A stretch of DNA of 64,000 bases from Streptomyces sp. HNM0574 (GCF_012726235.1 NZ_JAASAH010000003.1:124001-188000); one strand, 5' to 3'; shown: positions 8,402 through 16,906, counted from the stretch's first letter. Numbers and translations are program-made. The notes: a model not told the origin generated them from the letters alone.

Positions 8402-9748
8402 TCAGTCCACGAACTGGTGCAGGCCCGGGACGGTCAGGTTGCCGCCGAACTGGCCTGCCTGCGTGACCTTCACCTTGGTGAAGTACGCCTCGGGGACGTT
8501 GAGCGGCGGCGGGTGCTCGGGGTCGAAGACGATCGGGATCAGCCCGAAGAGGTTGCCCTCCAGGCGCTCGGTGTACATCGTCACCTGGCCGCCCCTGATC
8601 GTCGACTTGGAGCCCTTCGCGGCCTGCACGTGGTACGTGGTCCCGTCCGGGCCCTTGACCGTCTGGTGCAGGTCGCCGATGTCGAGGCTGTCCGCGGTGA
8701 ACTTCAGGACCTGCTTGGTCTGGCCGCTCGCCGTCTTGACGTTGACGACGCCCTTGTAGTCCAGGCCGTGCAGCGCGAGCGAGCTCGCGTCCAGCTGCCA
8801 GGGGTCGTTGGGCAGGGTCGCGGCGGTCTGCTCGTCCTTGCCCTCGGACTTCTTCTCCTCGACGCAGGGCATGGCCGTCTTGCCGTCGGCCGCGTCCTGC
8901 GCCTCCTCCTTGGTGCTGGGGAACTTGACGTCGCCGAGCTTGTCCTTGGCGTCCTCGGCCCCCTGCTCCAGCTTGCCGGTGGTGTCCTCGACGCCGTCGC
9001 CGACCTTGCCGACGGTGTCCTCCAGCGCGCCGCCGACGTCCGGCTTCGCACCGGAGTCCGCCTCGGCCGTGCCGGAGTCCTGCGCCGTGTCCGAACCGGC
9101 CGCGTCACTCCCGGACTTGTCCTGCTCGGCAGCGTTCTGCCGGGCCTCCTCGACGCGCTCCTGGTCGTCGGGGGTGAAGGCGTCCTTGATCTTGTCCCCG
9201 AGGCCCAGCGGGTCGAGCGGGTTCTTCCCGGACTCGTCCGTGTCCGAGGAACCGTCCGAGGGCTCGGTGGAGTCGCCGGAACCGGAGTCCGCACCGGAAT
9301 CCGAGCCGGAGTCGCCCGAGGAGTCCGAGCCGGAGCCGTCCTCTTCGGCCTTCTCCCGCTCCGCCTTCTCGCGCTCGGCCTTCTCCTCGGCCGCCTTCTT
9401 CTTCTCGGCCTTCTCGCGCTCCGCCTTCTCCTTCGCCGCCCGCTCGGCCTTCTCCTCCTGCTCCTGCGCGTCCTGGTCCTGCTGGGACACGCAAGGGCCG
9501 GGCTTGAAGGGGTTCTTGGGCAGCGGCTTGGCGTTCGCCAGCTGCGGCGTGAGTCCCATGCCCATCAGGACAGCGGACGGCATCGCCGCGATGGCTATCG
9601 CCTTGCCCGCGGGGACATGCAGACGGGTCAACAGCGGCTTGCGCGGGGCCGCGTGGCGCGGGGCCCTTCTTCCGCCGTCGGCGTCCGCGGCGACGTAACC
9701 CGACGTCGCGGACGCTCCCGCCTCCTCATGCACCTCGTCACCCGGCAC
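8402..9748 (-). CDS. exported charged-repeat protein of unknown function
   Basis: This 448-residue protein has no function I can name. It has a hydrophilic N-terminal lead, then a hydrophobic segment (about 49-72, AIAIAAMPSAVLMGMGL) that looks like a late signal peptide or anchor. A lysine/glutamate/alanine repeat with many KAEREKAE units follows, then a long Ser/Asp/Gly-rich stretch, and a C-terminal folded region of about 150 residues. Two cysteines, in GPCVSQ and MPCVEEK, could form a disulfide bridge outside the cell. The GTG start at 9748 is chosen because GGGAGG precedes it. The start overlaps the end of the DUF6114 gene by 11 bases, which implies coupled translation. Confidence 0.7.
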   Translation of the reverse strand: MPGDEVHEEAGASATSGYVAADADGGRRAPRHAAPRKPLLTRLHVPAGKAIAIAAMPSAVLMGMGLTPQLANAKPLPKNPFKPGPCVSQQDQDAQEQEEKAERAAKEKAEREKAEKKKAAEEKAEREKAEREKAEEDGSGSDSSGDSGSDSGADSGSGDSTEPSDGSSDTDESGKNPLDPLGLGDKIKDAFTPDDQERVEEARQNAAEQDKSGSDAAGSDTAQDSGTAEADSGAKPDVGGALEDTVGKVGDGVEDTTGKLEQGAEDAKDKLGDVKFPSTKEEAQDAADGKTAMPCVEEKKSEGKDEQTAATLPNDPWQLDASSLALHGLDYKGVVNVKTASGQTKQVLKFTADSLDIGDLHQTVKGPDGTTYHVQAAKGSKSTIRGGQVTMYTERLEGNLFGLIPIVFDPEHPPPLNVPEAYFTKVKVTQAGQFGGNLTVPGLHQFVD

Positions 9749-10370
9749 GGTGCCTCCCGTTCCCGTGGTTCCCGTCGGCCCCGCCGGGCGGAGCCGTTCC
9801 GAAGACTGAAAGGTCGTCCAGGGCGCTGCCGGTGCCCGCTCCCGGGTCCGGCGCGCCGTGCGCGTCCCGGCCCGCGTGCGGCTGCGAGGAGTACGTGGGG
9901 CTGGACGGCGCCCGGTCGGGCTCCGCCGCCTGCTGCTCCCCGGCGCGGCTGTTGCCGTCGCCGCCCGCCTCCTGCTTGCCCGGGGCCCAGGCGACGCCGA
10001 GGGCACCGCCGAGCAGCCCGAGCAGGAAGCCGATCATGAACGCGCCGACGTTCGAGACGACCAGTGAGACCAATGCCAGCAAGATCGCCGCGACACCGGC
10101 GAAGACCCTGGAGTGCGGCTGGAACCACATCGTCAGCCCGAGCACCACCAGCAGGACGCCGATGATCAGCGATCCCGCACCCGCCGTCGTCGACATGCGG
10201 ATGGTGAGCGAGCCCAGGGTGAAGTTCTGATACGGGATGTACATGATCGGGATACCCGCGAGCAGCGTCAGCATCCCGCCCCAGAACGGACGCTGTCCGC
10301 GCCATTCCCGGAACGAACTGCGCTTCTGGCTGAACCCGTTCGTCAGCCTCTGTCGCGTGTCGGCGCTCAT
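9738..10370 (-). CDS. DUF6114 integral membrane protein
   Basis: The 210-residue product begins MSADTRQRLTNG and carries a WRGQRPFWGG segment followed by about four hydrophobic helices (roughly residues 34-130). A hydrophilic Gly/Ser/Pro-rich tail follows. This matches the DUF6114 family, found in Streptomyces next to DUF6230 genes. The ATG at 10370 fits the start of the conserved segment. It sits between the DUF6230 gene (130 bases upstream) and the exported repeat protein (overlapping downstream), so the three probably form one operon. Its biochemical role is unknown. Confidence 0.75.
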   Translation of the reverse strand: MSADTRQRLTNGFSQKRSSFREWRGQRPFWGGMLTLLAGIPIMYIPYQNFTLGSLTIRMSTTAGAGSLIIGVLLVVLGLTMWFQPHSRVFAGVAAILLALVSLVVSNVGAFMIGFLLGLLGGALGVAWAPGKQEAGGDGNSRAGEQQAAEPDRAPSSPTYSSQPHAGRDAHGAPDPGAGTGSALDDLSVFGTAPPGGADGNHGNGRHRAG

Positions 10371-10501
10371 GTCGTACAGCTCCTCGGGACTGGCACACAA
10401 CTTGCTTGGGTGGAGCGGTCCCCGCGGGCGCGGTCCGCCGCTGCGGCACGGCAACTGCCGGGCCTGCGGCACGCGTTCCGCGCCCGCCGGGGATCAGTGC
10501 C

Positions 10502-11119
10502 TCAGTAGCACTCGTTCTTGCCCTTCTTGACGGACATCTTGAGTCCGCTGAGCTTGAACGTGCCGGCCGTCGTGGCCCAGGCCCGCTGCTTGACGTCGGT
10601 GAACGTCGCACTCTCGGCCTGCTGCGAGAACGAACCGGACTCGAACTTGTCGCCCTTGTGCGGACCGGGACCCTTGGTGGTCTCGTCCACGGCGACGCCG
10701 ATGTCGATGTTGTTGAACGTCGCGTTGGCGTTCATGTCGTCGGCGTCGATGTAGAGCTTCTTGGCCTCTACCTTCGGAGCGCCTTCGCCACCGGCGGTCA
10801 GCTGCATCGTCATGTCACCGAACGCGGGGACAGGAACGACGACCGACTGGCACATGCCGCGGATCTTGGCCTCGTCGAAACCGACGACCGCGACGGGCTT
10901 CTTACCGGCCTTGGTCGAGTCGACCGCGCCGTACTGCACGAACCCGGTGCCGTCCAGGCGCTCGGCGGCGACCTTGAACTGCTGGCCGGAGACGCTGAAC
11001 GACGCCGCCAGCGCACCCTGCGAGAGGGCGACACCGATCGCGGCCGTCGCGGCAACGCTCGGCACCATGACGACGGCGAACCGCTTCCATCTGGTCCCGC
11101 CACGAGCCAGGGACTCCAT
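10502..11119 (-). CDS. DUF6230 exported protein
   Basis: This 205-residue protein has an N-terminal signal or anchor (WKRFAVVMVPSVAATAAIGVAL, about residues 11-31). The predicted exterior domain is rich in beta-strand-like alternation and has cysteines in GMCQS and the last-but-one position. It matches the DUF6230 family, which is sometimes labelled cholesterol esterase in databases without support. The ATG at 11119 has a strong GGAGG. It is the first gene of the leftward DUF6230-DUF6114-repeat-protein set. Secretion and the cysteines point to a role at the cell surface. Confidence 0.75.
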   Translation of the reverse strand: MESLARGGTRWKRFAVVMVPSVAATAAIGVALSQGALAASFSVSGQQFKVAAERLDGTGFVQYGAVDSTKAGKKPVAVVGFDEAKIRGMCQSVVVPVPAFGDMTMQLTAGGEGAPKVEAKKLYIDADDMNANATFNNIDIGVAVDETTKGPGPHKGDKFESGSFSQQAESATFTDVKQRAWATTAGTFKLSGLKMSVKKGKNECY

Positions 11120-11517
11120 GACTTTCCTCCTTCTCGGACGTACATCTCCGGCCCGAAACGACCCGCTCACGCGGGCCGCTCCCAGCCTGGGATGGGAGAA
11201 GCGCTACGTCCTCGGGAAGGGGAGCGCCGTCAACGGAGCAGTAGCTGTACGTGCGTCCGAGCTGTCGGCGATCACCCCCGAGCGACAACCACTGGCCACG
11301 CTCTCGCGCAACCTCGTTAACGCGGACAGGCATCTGCCGCGGGGCAGAGACCCCCCTGTCCACGAGACCGGCGGGTGGTGCTGGGGTGGGGCGTGGTGCG
11401 GATGCCGGTCTGCCCGGTGGGGACCCAAGGCCCGCGCACCGATGGGTTGCAGGGCGGCGAGCTTTGGACCGAGCTTGGCCGATCGTGGTGCATCCGCGGG
11501 CTGCGCACAAGGGGCTG

Positions 11518-11535
11518 CGTTACTTGTGAGTAACG
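11518..11535. promoter_or_regulatory. palindromic operator candidate CGTTACT-N4-AGTAACG
   Basis: Perfect 7-base arms flank TGTG. A sister site with the same TTACT/AGTAA core lies at 11650. Such sites are typical of dimeric repressors of the TetR or MarR type. The regulator is unknown. Confidence 0.5.
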
Positions 11536-11649
11536 GCCTGATAACCGCGGAGCGGCCGTTCAGCTTAGACCGGGCACACAGGGTCGCGACGGCCGGGGCA
11601 CTGACAGCCGGATCTTCCGGACATGCCTCGACGAATGCCGTCGGGTTTC

Positions 11650-11662
11650 TTACTGGGAGTAA
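11650..11662. promoter_or_regulatory. palindromic operator candidate TTACT-N3-AGTAA
   Basis: This is a second copy of the TTACT/AGTAA inverted repeat, with a three-base spacer where the copy at 11518 has four. It lies close to the hairpin that starts at 11665. Confidence 0.45.
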
Positions 11663-11664
11663 CA

Positions 11665-11702
11665 GCGGCTGCGATTACCAAGTTTTGGTAAAACGCAGCC
11701 GC
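11665..11702. repeat. large nested inverted repeat
   Basis: Outer arms GCGGCTGCG (11665-11673) and CGCAGCCGC (11694-11702) enclose an inner perfect palindrome TTACCAA-GTT-TTGGTAA (11675-11691). The A/T-rich inner part without a U-run is unlike the GC-only terminators elsewhere in this window. A protein-binding or RNA-structure role is possible. Confidence 0.6.
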
Positions 11703-11732
11703 CGATGTCGCTAAATCCATGAGTGGCGACGA

Positions 11733-11753
11733 GCCCTGACCCGAGGTCAGGGC
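11733..11753. terminator. hairpin terminator of the thioredoxin-like gene
   Basis: GCCCTGACC and GGTCAGGGC pair perfectly around a CGA loop, 13 bases beyond the stop of the leftward gene ending at 11767. Confidence 0.7.
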
Positions 11754-11766
11754 AGCGGCACCGACG

Positions 11767-12723
11767 TCAGAACAGAACGCGGGCGAGGGCGCCGCGAGCC
11801 GTGACTACCCGGGGGTCCTCCGCGCCAATCACCTCGAAGAGCTCCAGCAGACGAAGTCGCGTTTTCTCCCGCTCGTCCCCCGAAGTCCTCTTCACCGTCT
11901 CCACGAGACGTCCGAAGGCGTCCTCCACGTGACCGCCGGACATGTCGAGGTCCGCCGCCTTCAGCTGCGCCTCCACGTCGGCGGGGGCGTCCGCCGCGTC
12001 CTTGCGCACCTGGTTCGCGTCCAGACCCTGCACCCGGCTGAGCAGTTCGGCCATCGCCAGGCCCACCCGCGCCTCGGTGTGCCCGGGGTCGTCCGCCAGC
12101 ACGTTCTTGTACGCCTGCACCGCACCGCTCAAGTCGCCCGAGTCCAGGGCCTCCTGGGCCGCGGCCAGCGCCGGGTCCTCCGGGACCTCGGGCTCGGCGG
12201 GCGCGCCCGCCTCCTCGGCGACGGCGCCCTGGATGCCGGTGATGCCGAAGCGCTGCTCGGCGACCTGCACCAGCTGGTCCAGCGTCTCCCGGATCTGCTG
12301 CTCGGAGGCGGCACCCTGGAAGAGGGGCAGCGCCTGCCCCGCGACGACGGCGAACACGGCGGGAATGCCCTGCACGCCGAACTGCTGCATCAGCGTCTGG
12401 TTCTGGTCGACGTCGATCTTCGCCAGCAGCACGCGCCCCGCGTACTCCTGGGTGATCCGCTCCAGTACGGGCGAGAGCTGCTTGCACGGCTCGCACCACT
12501 CGGCCCAGAAGTCGATGACGACCGGGACCTCGGCGGAGCGCTGGAGCACCTCCGCCTCGAAGCCCGCCTCGTCGACGTCGATCACCAGGCGGGCCGGGGC
12601 CCCGGCGCCGCCCTCCTCGGCGGAGCGGGCCCGCGCCTGCTCCGCCTTCTGCTTGGCCTCACCGGCCGCCTTCACCGCGGCGAGGTCGACCGCTCCGTTC
12701 ATGGACATGTTGCGTGGCTGCAT
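11767..12723 (-). CDS. thioredoxin-fold protein with TPR-like C-terminus (CnoX/YbbN-like)
   Basis: The protein has 318 residues: an alanine-rich lead (1-45), a thioredoxin domain with the active site WCEPC (76-80) and the conserved cis-proline in GIPAV, and a helical C-terminal part resembling tetratricopeptide repeats. This layout is that of the YbbN/CnoX family, in which a thioredoxin module and TPRs act as a chaperone-holdase for oxidised proteins. Both active-site cysteines are present, so redox activity is possible. The ATG at 12723 has GGGGGGAG upstream. No signal peptide is seen, so it is cytoplasmic. Confidence 0.85.
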   Translation of the reverse strand: MQPRNMSMNGAVDLAAVKAAGEAKQKAEQARARSAEEGGAGAPARLVIDVDEAGFEAEVLQRSAEVPVVIDFWAEWCEPCKQLSPVLERITQEYAGRVLLAKIDVDQNQTLMQQFGVQGIPAVFAVVAGQALPLFQGAASEQQIRETLDQLVQVAEQRFGITGIQGAVAEEAGAPAEPEVPEDPALAAAQEALDSGDLSGAVQAYKNVLADDPGHTEARVGLAMAELLSRVQGLDANQVRKDAADAPADVEAQLKAADLDMSGGHVEDAFGRLVETVKRTSGDEREKTRLRLLELFEVIGAEDPRVVTARGALARVLF

Positions 12724-12919
12724 GGGACCAGTCTCCCCCCTTCGCACGGTGGCGTGCGCCGGGTCCCCACCCGGCGCTTCGTGGTTGCCGCAACGGAGAC
12801 CGCATTCCGCTACGACTCGTAGCGTAACTCCCGTGACCCCGGGTCCGGCAAGCCCGCCCGGCAGGGCGCGGGCTACGTCACACACCCCGGTCACGGGGAC
12901 CGTCACTACAGTGAGGGGA

Positions 12920-13591
12920 ATGCCCTCCCGCCCGGCCTCCTCGGCCTCCCCCGCGCCCGCTGCGCGTCCGGCGTCCCCCGGGGTGCAACGTCCGGGGCGC
13001 CCGCGCAGTGCCGCCGCCGACCGGGCCATCCTCGACGCCACCCGCAGCGCGCTCGTCGAGACCGGCTGGAACAAGCTCACGATGGGCCAGATCGCGGCCC
13101 GCGCCGGCGTCGCCAAGACCACCCTGTACCGGCGGTGGGCCCGCAAGAGCGAACTCGTCGTCGACGCCGTCGCCGTCCTCTTCGACGAGCTCGAACTCCC
13201 CGACGGGGGCAGCCTCAAGGCCGACGTCGAGGGCGTCGTCCTCTCCTTCGCCGCACTGCTGGAACGCCCCGAGACCAAGACCTCGCTGATGGCCGTCGTC
13301 GCCGAGTCCACGCACGACGCCGTGCTGCGGGTGCGCATCCGCGAGGCCGTCGTCGACCGGCAGAAGCGGCTCGTCCTGGAGGGCCGCCGGCGCGCGCAGG
13401 AACGCGGCGAGCTGCCGCCCGACCCGGACGACGGCCAGGAGGCGGCGCAGATCGTCGACATGATCTACGACGTGATCGCCGGCGCCGTCGTGCACCGCCG
13501 CCTCGTCAGCGACGAACCGGTCGACGCCGCCTGGACCCACCGCTTCACCACCCTGCTGCTGAACGGGCTGGCGGGGGTCGGGGCGCGGTAG
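12920..13591 (+). CDS. TetR-family transcriptional regulator
   Basis: The 223-residue protein has a Pro/Ala-rich lead, then a typical TetR DNA-binding region. GRPRS is followed by the helix-turn-helix IAARAGVAKTTLYRRW around residues 55-75. The C-terminal two thirds form the usual all-helical ligand-binding and dimerisation domain. ATG 12920 has GAGGGGA directly before it, and an in-frame GTG at 12911 is an alternative. It lies next to the divergent thioredoxin-like gene and converges on the OFA transporter genes, so its target is not obvious. The 18-bp palindrome upstream of icmA is one candidate site. Confidence 0.88.
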   Translation: MPSRPASSASPAPAARPASPGVQRPGRPRSAAADRAILDATRSALVETGWNKLTMGQIAARAGVAKTTLYRRWARKSELVVDAVAVLFDELELPDGGSLKADVEGVVLSFAALLERPETKTSLMAVVAESTHDAVLRVRIREAVVDRQKRLVLEGRRRAQERGELPPDPDDGQEAAQIVDMIYDVIAGAVVHRRLVSDEPVDAAWTHRFTTLLLNGLAGVGAR

Positions 13592-13598
13592 TTCCCGG

Positions 13599-13736
13599 CT
13601 ATCCCGTGAACAACTGGGCCGCCTTGCGGACGAGTTCCCAGGCGCCCCAGGCCAGGGGGACGCCGACCCAGGTCCAGGTCAGGACGATCAGCGGGGTACG
13701 GCGCTCACGCGCCGGACTCAGACGGCTGCCGGACAT
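13599..13736 (-). CDS. MFS transporter small subunit (45 aa)
   Basis: A 45-residue protein starts MSGSRLSPARERRTP and continues as one hydrophobic helix with several tryptophans (IVLTWTWVGVPLAWGAWEL), ending QLFTG. It overlaps the 3' end of the OFA-type transporter gene by 32 bases in another frame, with ATG at 13736. This matches the small single-helix protein that accompanies OFA transporters in actinobacteria. The overlap suggests translational coupling and a fixed ratio to the large subunit. It is short enough to be missed by routine gene calling. Confidence 0.75.
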   Translation of the reverse strand: MSGSRLSPARERRTPLIVLTWTWVGVPLAWGAWELVRKAAQLFTG

Positions 13737-15024
13737 CCGACTCCTCTCGCCGGTGGTGCCGGGGATGGACGGGGCGGACCAGCTCGTTGGCGACGAAGCC
13801 GACGAGCAGCAGGACGATCATGACCGTGAGCGAGAGGCCGTACAGCCCGGGCCCGGACTTGCCCGCCTGCTCCTGGGAGTCGGCGACCCGGTTGACGATC
13901 AGCGGCCCCAGCACGCCCGCCGTCGACCAGGCCGTGAGCAGCCGCCCGTGGATCGCGCCGACCTGGTACGTGCCGAACAGGTCCTTCAGGTACGCCGGGA
14001 CGGTCGCGAAACCGCCGCCGTAGAAGGAGAGGATCACCAGCGCGCACAGCACGAACAGCGGCTTGGAGTCGCCGAGTTGGAGGATCGCCAGGTACATCAG
14101 GGCGCCGGCGCCCAGGTAGAGGCGGTAGATGTTCTTGCGCCCCACCAGGTCGGAGGTGGCGGACCAGCCGATCCGGCCCAGCATGTTGGCCGCCGACAGC
14201 AGCGCCACGAAGCCGGCAGCGGCGGCGGCCGAGACCGGCGTCCCGGTGTCCGCGAAGAAGTCCGTGATCATCGGCGCGGCCTTCTCCAGGATGCCGATCC
14301 CGGCGGTGACGTTCATGCACAGCACGACCCACAGGCACCAGAACTGCGGCGTACGCAGCGCCTGCCGGGCCGAGACCTGCGGCCCCGCGTCCGCCACCGC
14401 TTCCCCGGCCGCCGCCGGTACGGGCCGCGGCACCCGGACCAGCAGCACGCCCAGGGCCATGAAGACCGCGTACACCAGACCGTGGGTGAGGAACGCGGCC
14501 GCGATGCCGTCGGGGTCCGTCCCGTACGACTCCAGCATCCGGGCCGACCACGGCGAGGCGATCAGCGCGCCGCCGCCGAAGCCCATGATGGCGATGCCGG
14601 TGGCCGTGCCGGGGCGGTCGGGGAACCACTTGAGCAGCGTGGACACCGGGGAGATGTAGCCGATACCCAGACCGATCCCGCCGACGAAGCCGTAGCCGAG
14701 CACGATCAGCCAGTACTGCTCGCTCCAGGCGCCCAGCGCCGACAGCAGGAACCCGGAGGAGAAACAGCCGAGCGCCACCGCCATCGCCCAGCGCGGGCCG
14801 TTCCGTTCGACGAGCGTGCCGCCGAACGCGGCGGAGAGCCCCAGCATCACGATGGCCAGCTGGAACGGGAGGGCGCTCTGGGTGCCGGTGAGGCCGAGCG
14901 CGTCCTCCAGCGGCGGCTTGAACACGCTCCAGGCGTACGCCTGGCCGATCGACAGGTGCACCGAGAGGGCGGCGGGCGGCACCAGCCACCTGCTCCAGCC
15001 CGGCGGGGCTACGGGAGGCGTCAT
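13705..15024 (-). CDS. OFA-family MFS transporter
   Basis: This 439-residue membrane protein has twelve predicted helices in two six-helix halves. It opens with LSVHLSIGQAYAWSVFKPPLE, which is the hallmark of the oxalate/formate antiporter (OFA) branch of the major facilitator superfamily. The central loop near residues 205-225 is hydrophilic. It probably moves a small organic acid such as oxalate, formate, pyruvate or another monocarboxylate, but the substrate cannot be read from the sequence. ATG is at 15024. The gene follows icmA on the same strand, with a hairpin between, and its end overlaps a 45-residue partner gene. Confidence 0.85.
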   Translation of the reverse strand: MTPPVAPPGWSRWLVPPAALSVHLSIGQAYAWSVFKPPLEDALGLTGTQSALPFQLAIVMLGLSAAFGGTLVERNGPRWAMAVALGCFSSGFLLSALGAWSEQYWLIVLGYGFVGGIGLGIGYISPVSTLLKWFPDRPGTATGIAIMGFGGGALIASPWSARMLESYGTDPDGIAAAFLTHGLVYAVFMALGVLLVRVPRPVPAAAGEAVADAGPQVSARQALRTPQFWCLWVVLCMNVTAGIGILEKAAPMITDFFADTGTPVSAAAAAGFVALLSAANMLGRIGWSATSDLVGRKNIYRLYLGAGALMYLAILQLGDSKPLFVLCALVILSFYGGGFATVPAYLKDLFGTYQVGAIHGRLLTAWSTAGVLGPLIVNRVADSQEQAGKSGPGLYGLSLTVMIVLLLVGFVANELVRPVHPRHHRREESDVRQPSESGA

Positions 15025-15042
15025 GAGCGAACGCTATGGAGT

Positions 15043-15069
15043 CAACCGCCCCGTGTGAAGGGGCGGTTG
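15043..15069. terminator. hairpin between icmA and the OFA transporter
   Basis: CAACCGCCCC and GGGGCGGTTG pair perfectly around a seven-base loop, just after the icmA stop at 15084. It probably ends or attenuates the icmA transcript before the transporter gene. Confidence 0.7.
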
Positions 15070-15083
15070 GATCTCCGTCCGGG

Positions 15084-16784
15084 TCAGAAGACCGGCGGCT
15101 CCGTGTAGCCGCCCCACTCCTCGCGGAGGGCGCCGCAGATCTCGCCGAGGGTGGCCTCGGCGCGGACGGCGTCCATCATCGGGCCGATCAGGTTCGCCTC
15201 GCCGCGGGCCGCCTCGACCATCCGCTCCAGCGCCGACCGCACGGCCTCGCCGTCCCGCGCGGCCTTGCGTTCGCCGAGGACGCGCACCTGGTCCCGCTCC
15301 ACCTCGTGGCTGACCCGGAGGATCTCCAGATCGCCGGTGACGGACGAGGTGTGGCAGTTGACGCCGACGACCTTCTTCTCGTCCTTCTCCAGCGCCTGCT
15401 GGTACCGGAACGCCGCCTCCGCGATCTCGCCGGTGAACCAGCCGTCCTCGATCCCGCGCAGGATGCCCGAGGTGATGGGACCGATGGGGTGCCGGCCGTC
15501 CGGCACGGCCCGGCGGCCGCGCTCCTTGATCTGCTCGAAGATCTTCTCCGCGTCCGCCTCGATACGGTCCGTCAGCGCCTCGACGTACCACGAACCGCCC
15601 AGCGGGTCCGCCACGTTGGTGACGCCCGTCTCCTCCATCAGTACCTGCTGGGTGCGCAGGGCGATCTCGGCGGCCTGCTCGCTGGGCAGCGCGAGGGTCT
15701 CGTCGAGGGCATTGGTGTGCAGCGAGTTGGTGCCGCCCAGCACCGCCGAGAGCGCCTCGACGGCGGTACGCACCACGTTGTTGTACGGCTGCTGCGCGGT
15801 GAGCGAGACGCCGGCGGTCTGCGTGTGGAAGCGCAGCCACTGCGCCTTCTCGCTCTTCGCGCCGTACTCGTCGCGCATCCAGCGGGCCCAGATCCGGCGC
15901 GCGGCGCGGAACTTGGCGATCTCCTCGAAGAAGTCGACGTGCGCGTCGAAGAAGAAGGAGAGCCCCGGCGCGAAGTCGTCGACGTCCAGCCCGCGGCTGA
16001 GGCCCAGCTCGACGTAGCCGAAGCCGTCGGCGAGCGTGTACGCCAGCTCCTGCGCGGCCGTCGAGCCCGCCTCACGGATGTGGTAACCGGAGACGGACAG
16101 CGGCTTGTACGCGGGGATGCGGCTGCTGCAGTGCTCCATCAGGTCGCCGATCAGCCGCAGATGGGGCTCGGGCGCGAACAGCCACTCCTTCTGCGCGATG
16201 TACTCCTTGAAGATGTCCGTCTGGAGCGTGCCGTTGAGCCGCCCCAGGTCCACCCCCTGCCGCTCGGCCGCGACGAGGTACATGCAGAACACCGGGACGG
16301 CGGGGCCGGAGATCGTCATCGAGGTGGTGACGTCCCCGAGCGGGATGTCCCGGAAGAGGACCTCCATGTCGGCGGCCGAGTCGATGGCGACGCCGCAGTG
16401 GCCGACCTCGCCGAGCGACTGCGGCTCGTCGGAGTCCCGCCCCATCAGCGTCGGCATGTCGAAGGCCACGGAGAGCCCGCCGCCGCCCGCGGCCAGGATC
16501 ATCTTGTACCGCTCGTTGGTCTGCTCCGCGTTCCCGAAGCCGGCGAACTGCCGGATCGTCCACGTCCGCCCCCGGTACCCGGTGGAGTGCAGACCCCGGG
16601 TGTACGGGAACTCGCCGGGCCAGCCGATCCGCTCGAAGCCGGGCACGACGGCCCCTTCGGGCGGGCCGTACAGCGGCTCGACGGGATCGCCCGAGAGCGT
16701 GGTGAAGTCCGCGTCCCGGGTGCGCGCGGCGTCGTACCGGGCCTGCCAGCGGCGGCGGCCCTCTGCGATGGCGTCAGCGTCCAT
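15084..16784 (-). CDS. icmA: isobutyryl-CoA mutase large subunit
   Basis: IcmA with its small subunit IcmB and adenosylcobalamin interconverts isobutyryl-CoA and n-butyryl-CoA, linking valine breakdown with butyrate units for polyketides. The length of 566 residues equals that of known IcmA proteins and lacks the C-terminal B12-binding domain of methylmalonyl-CoA mutase. Two residues that set substrate choice agree with ICM: Phe80 in IRQFAGFG (tyrosine in methylmalonyl-CoA mutase) and Gln198 in KEYIAQKEW (arginine in the other enzyme). No icmB lies in the window. The ATG has no clear Shine-Dalgarno, and an 18-bp palindrome sits 11 bases upstream. Confidence 0.92.
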   Translation of the reverse strand: MDADAIAEGRRRWQARYDAARTRDADFTTLSGDPVEPLYGPPEGAVVPGFERIGWPGEFPYTRGLHSTGYRGRTWTIRQFAGFGNAEQTNERYKMILAAGGGGLSVAFDMPTLMGRDSDEPQSLGEVGHCGVAIDSAADMEVLFRDIPLGDVTTSMTISGPAVPVFCMYLVAAERQGVDLGRLNGTLQTDIFKEYIAQKEWLFAPEPHLRLIGDLMEHCSSRIPAYKPLSVSGYHIREAGSTAAQELAYTLADGFGYVELGLSRGLDVDDFAPGLSFFFDAHVDFFEEIAKFRAARRIWARWMRDEYGAKSEKAQWLRFHTQTAGVSLTAQQPYNNVVRTAVEALSAVLGGTNSLHTNALDETLALPSEQAAEIALRTQQVLMEETGVTNVADPLGGSWYVEALTDRIEADAEKIFEQIKERGRRAVPDGRHPIGPITSGILRGIEDGWFTGEIAEAAFRYQQALEKDEKKVVGVNCHTSSVTGDLEILRVSHEVERDQVRVLGERKAARDGEAVRSALERMVEAARGEANLIGPMMDAVRAEATLGEICGALREEWGGYTEPPVF

Positions 16785-16794
16785 GACACCAATT

Positions 16795-16812
16795 TACTTG
16801 GACGTCCAAGTA
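16795..16812. promoter_or_regulatory. perfect 18-bp palindromic operator upstream of icmA
   Basis: TACTTGGACGTCCAAGTA reads the same on both strands. It lies 11 to 28 bases before the icmA start codon, where the promoter or first transcribed bases should be. This strongly suggests a dimeric repressor, probably of the TetR class, that controls icmA. Confidence 0.75.
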
Positions 16813-16865
16813 TCTGTCGATGGCAGAAGCCCGGCGAATGACCGCACGCCCCCGGAAACGCGAAA

Positions 16866-16887
16866 CCCCGGCTCGACGGAGCCGGGG
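16866..16887. terminator. hairpin terminator after the DUF3817 gene
   Basis: CCCCGGCTC and GAGCCGGGG pair perfectly around GACG, 20 bases beyond the stop of the leftward gene ending at 16907. Confidence 0.75.
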
Positions 16888-16906
16888 AAGCGGGAAAAGG
16901 TGCGGG

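Larger units (their letters stand above)
11120..11732. other. long regulatory region upstream of the DUF6230 operon
   Basis: About 610 bases between the DUF6230 start and the end of the thioredoxin-like gene hold no gene I can support. The region is less GC-rich than its surroundings and carries several inverted repeats (listed separately at 11518-11535, 11650-11662 and 11665-11702). They lie 400 to 580 bases upstream of the DUF6230 ATG, so either the mRNA has a long leader or a small unrecognised gene lies between. Confidence 0.5.
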
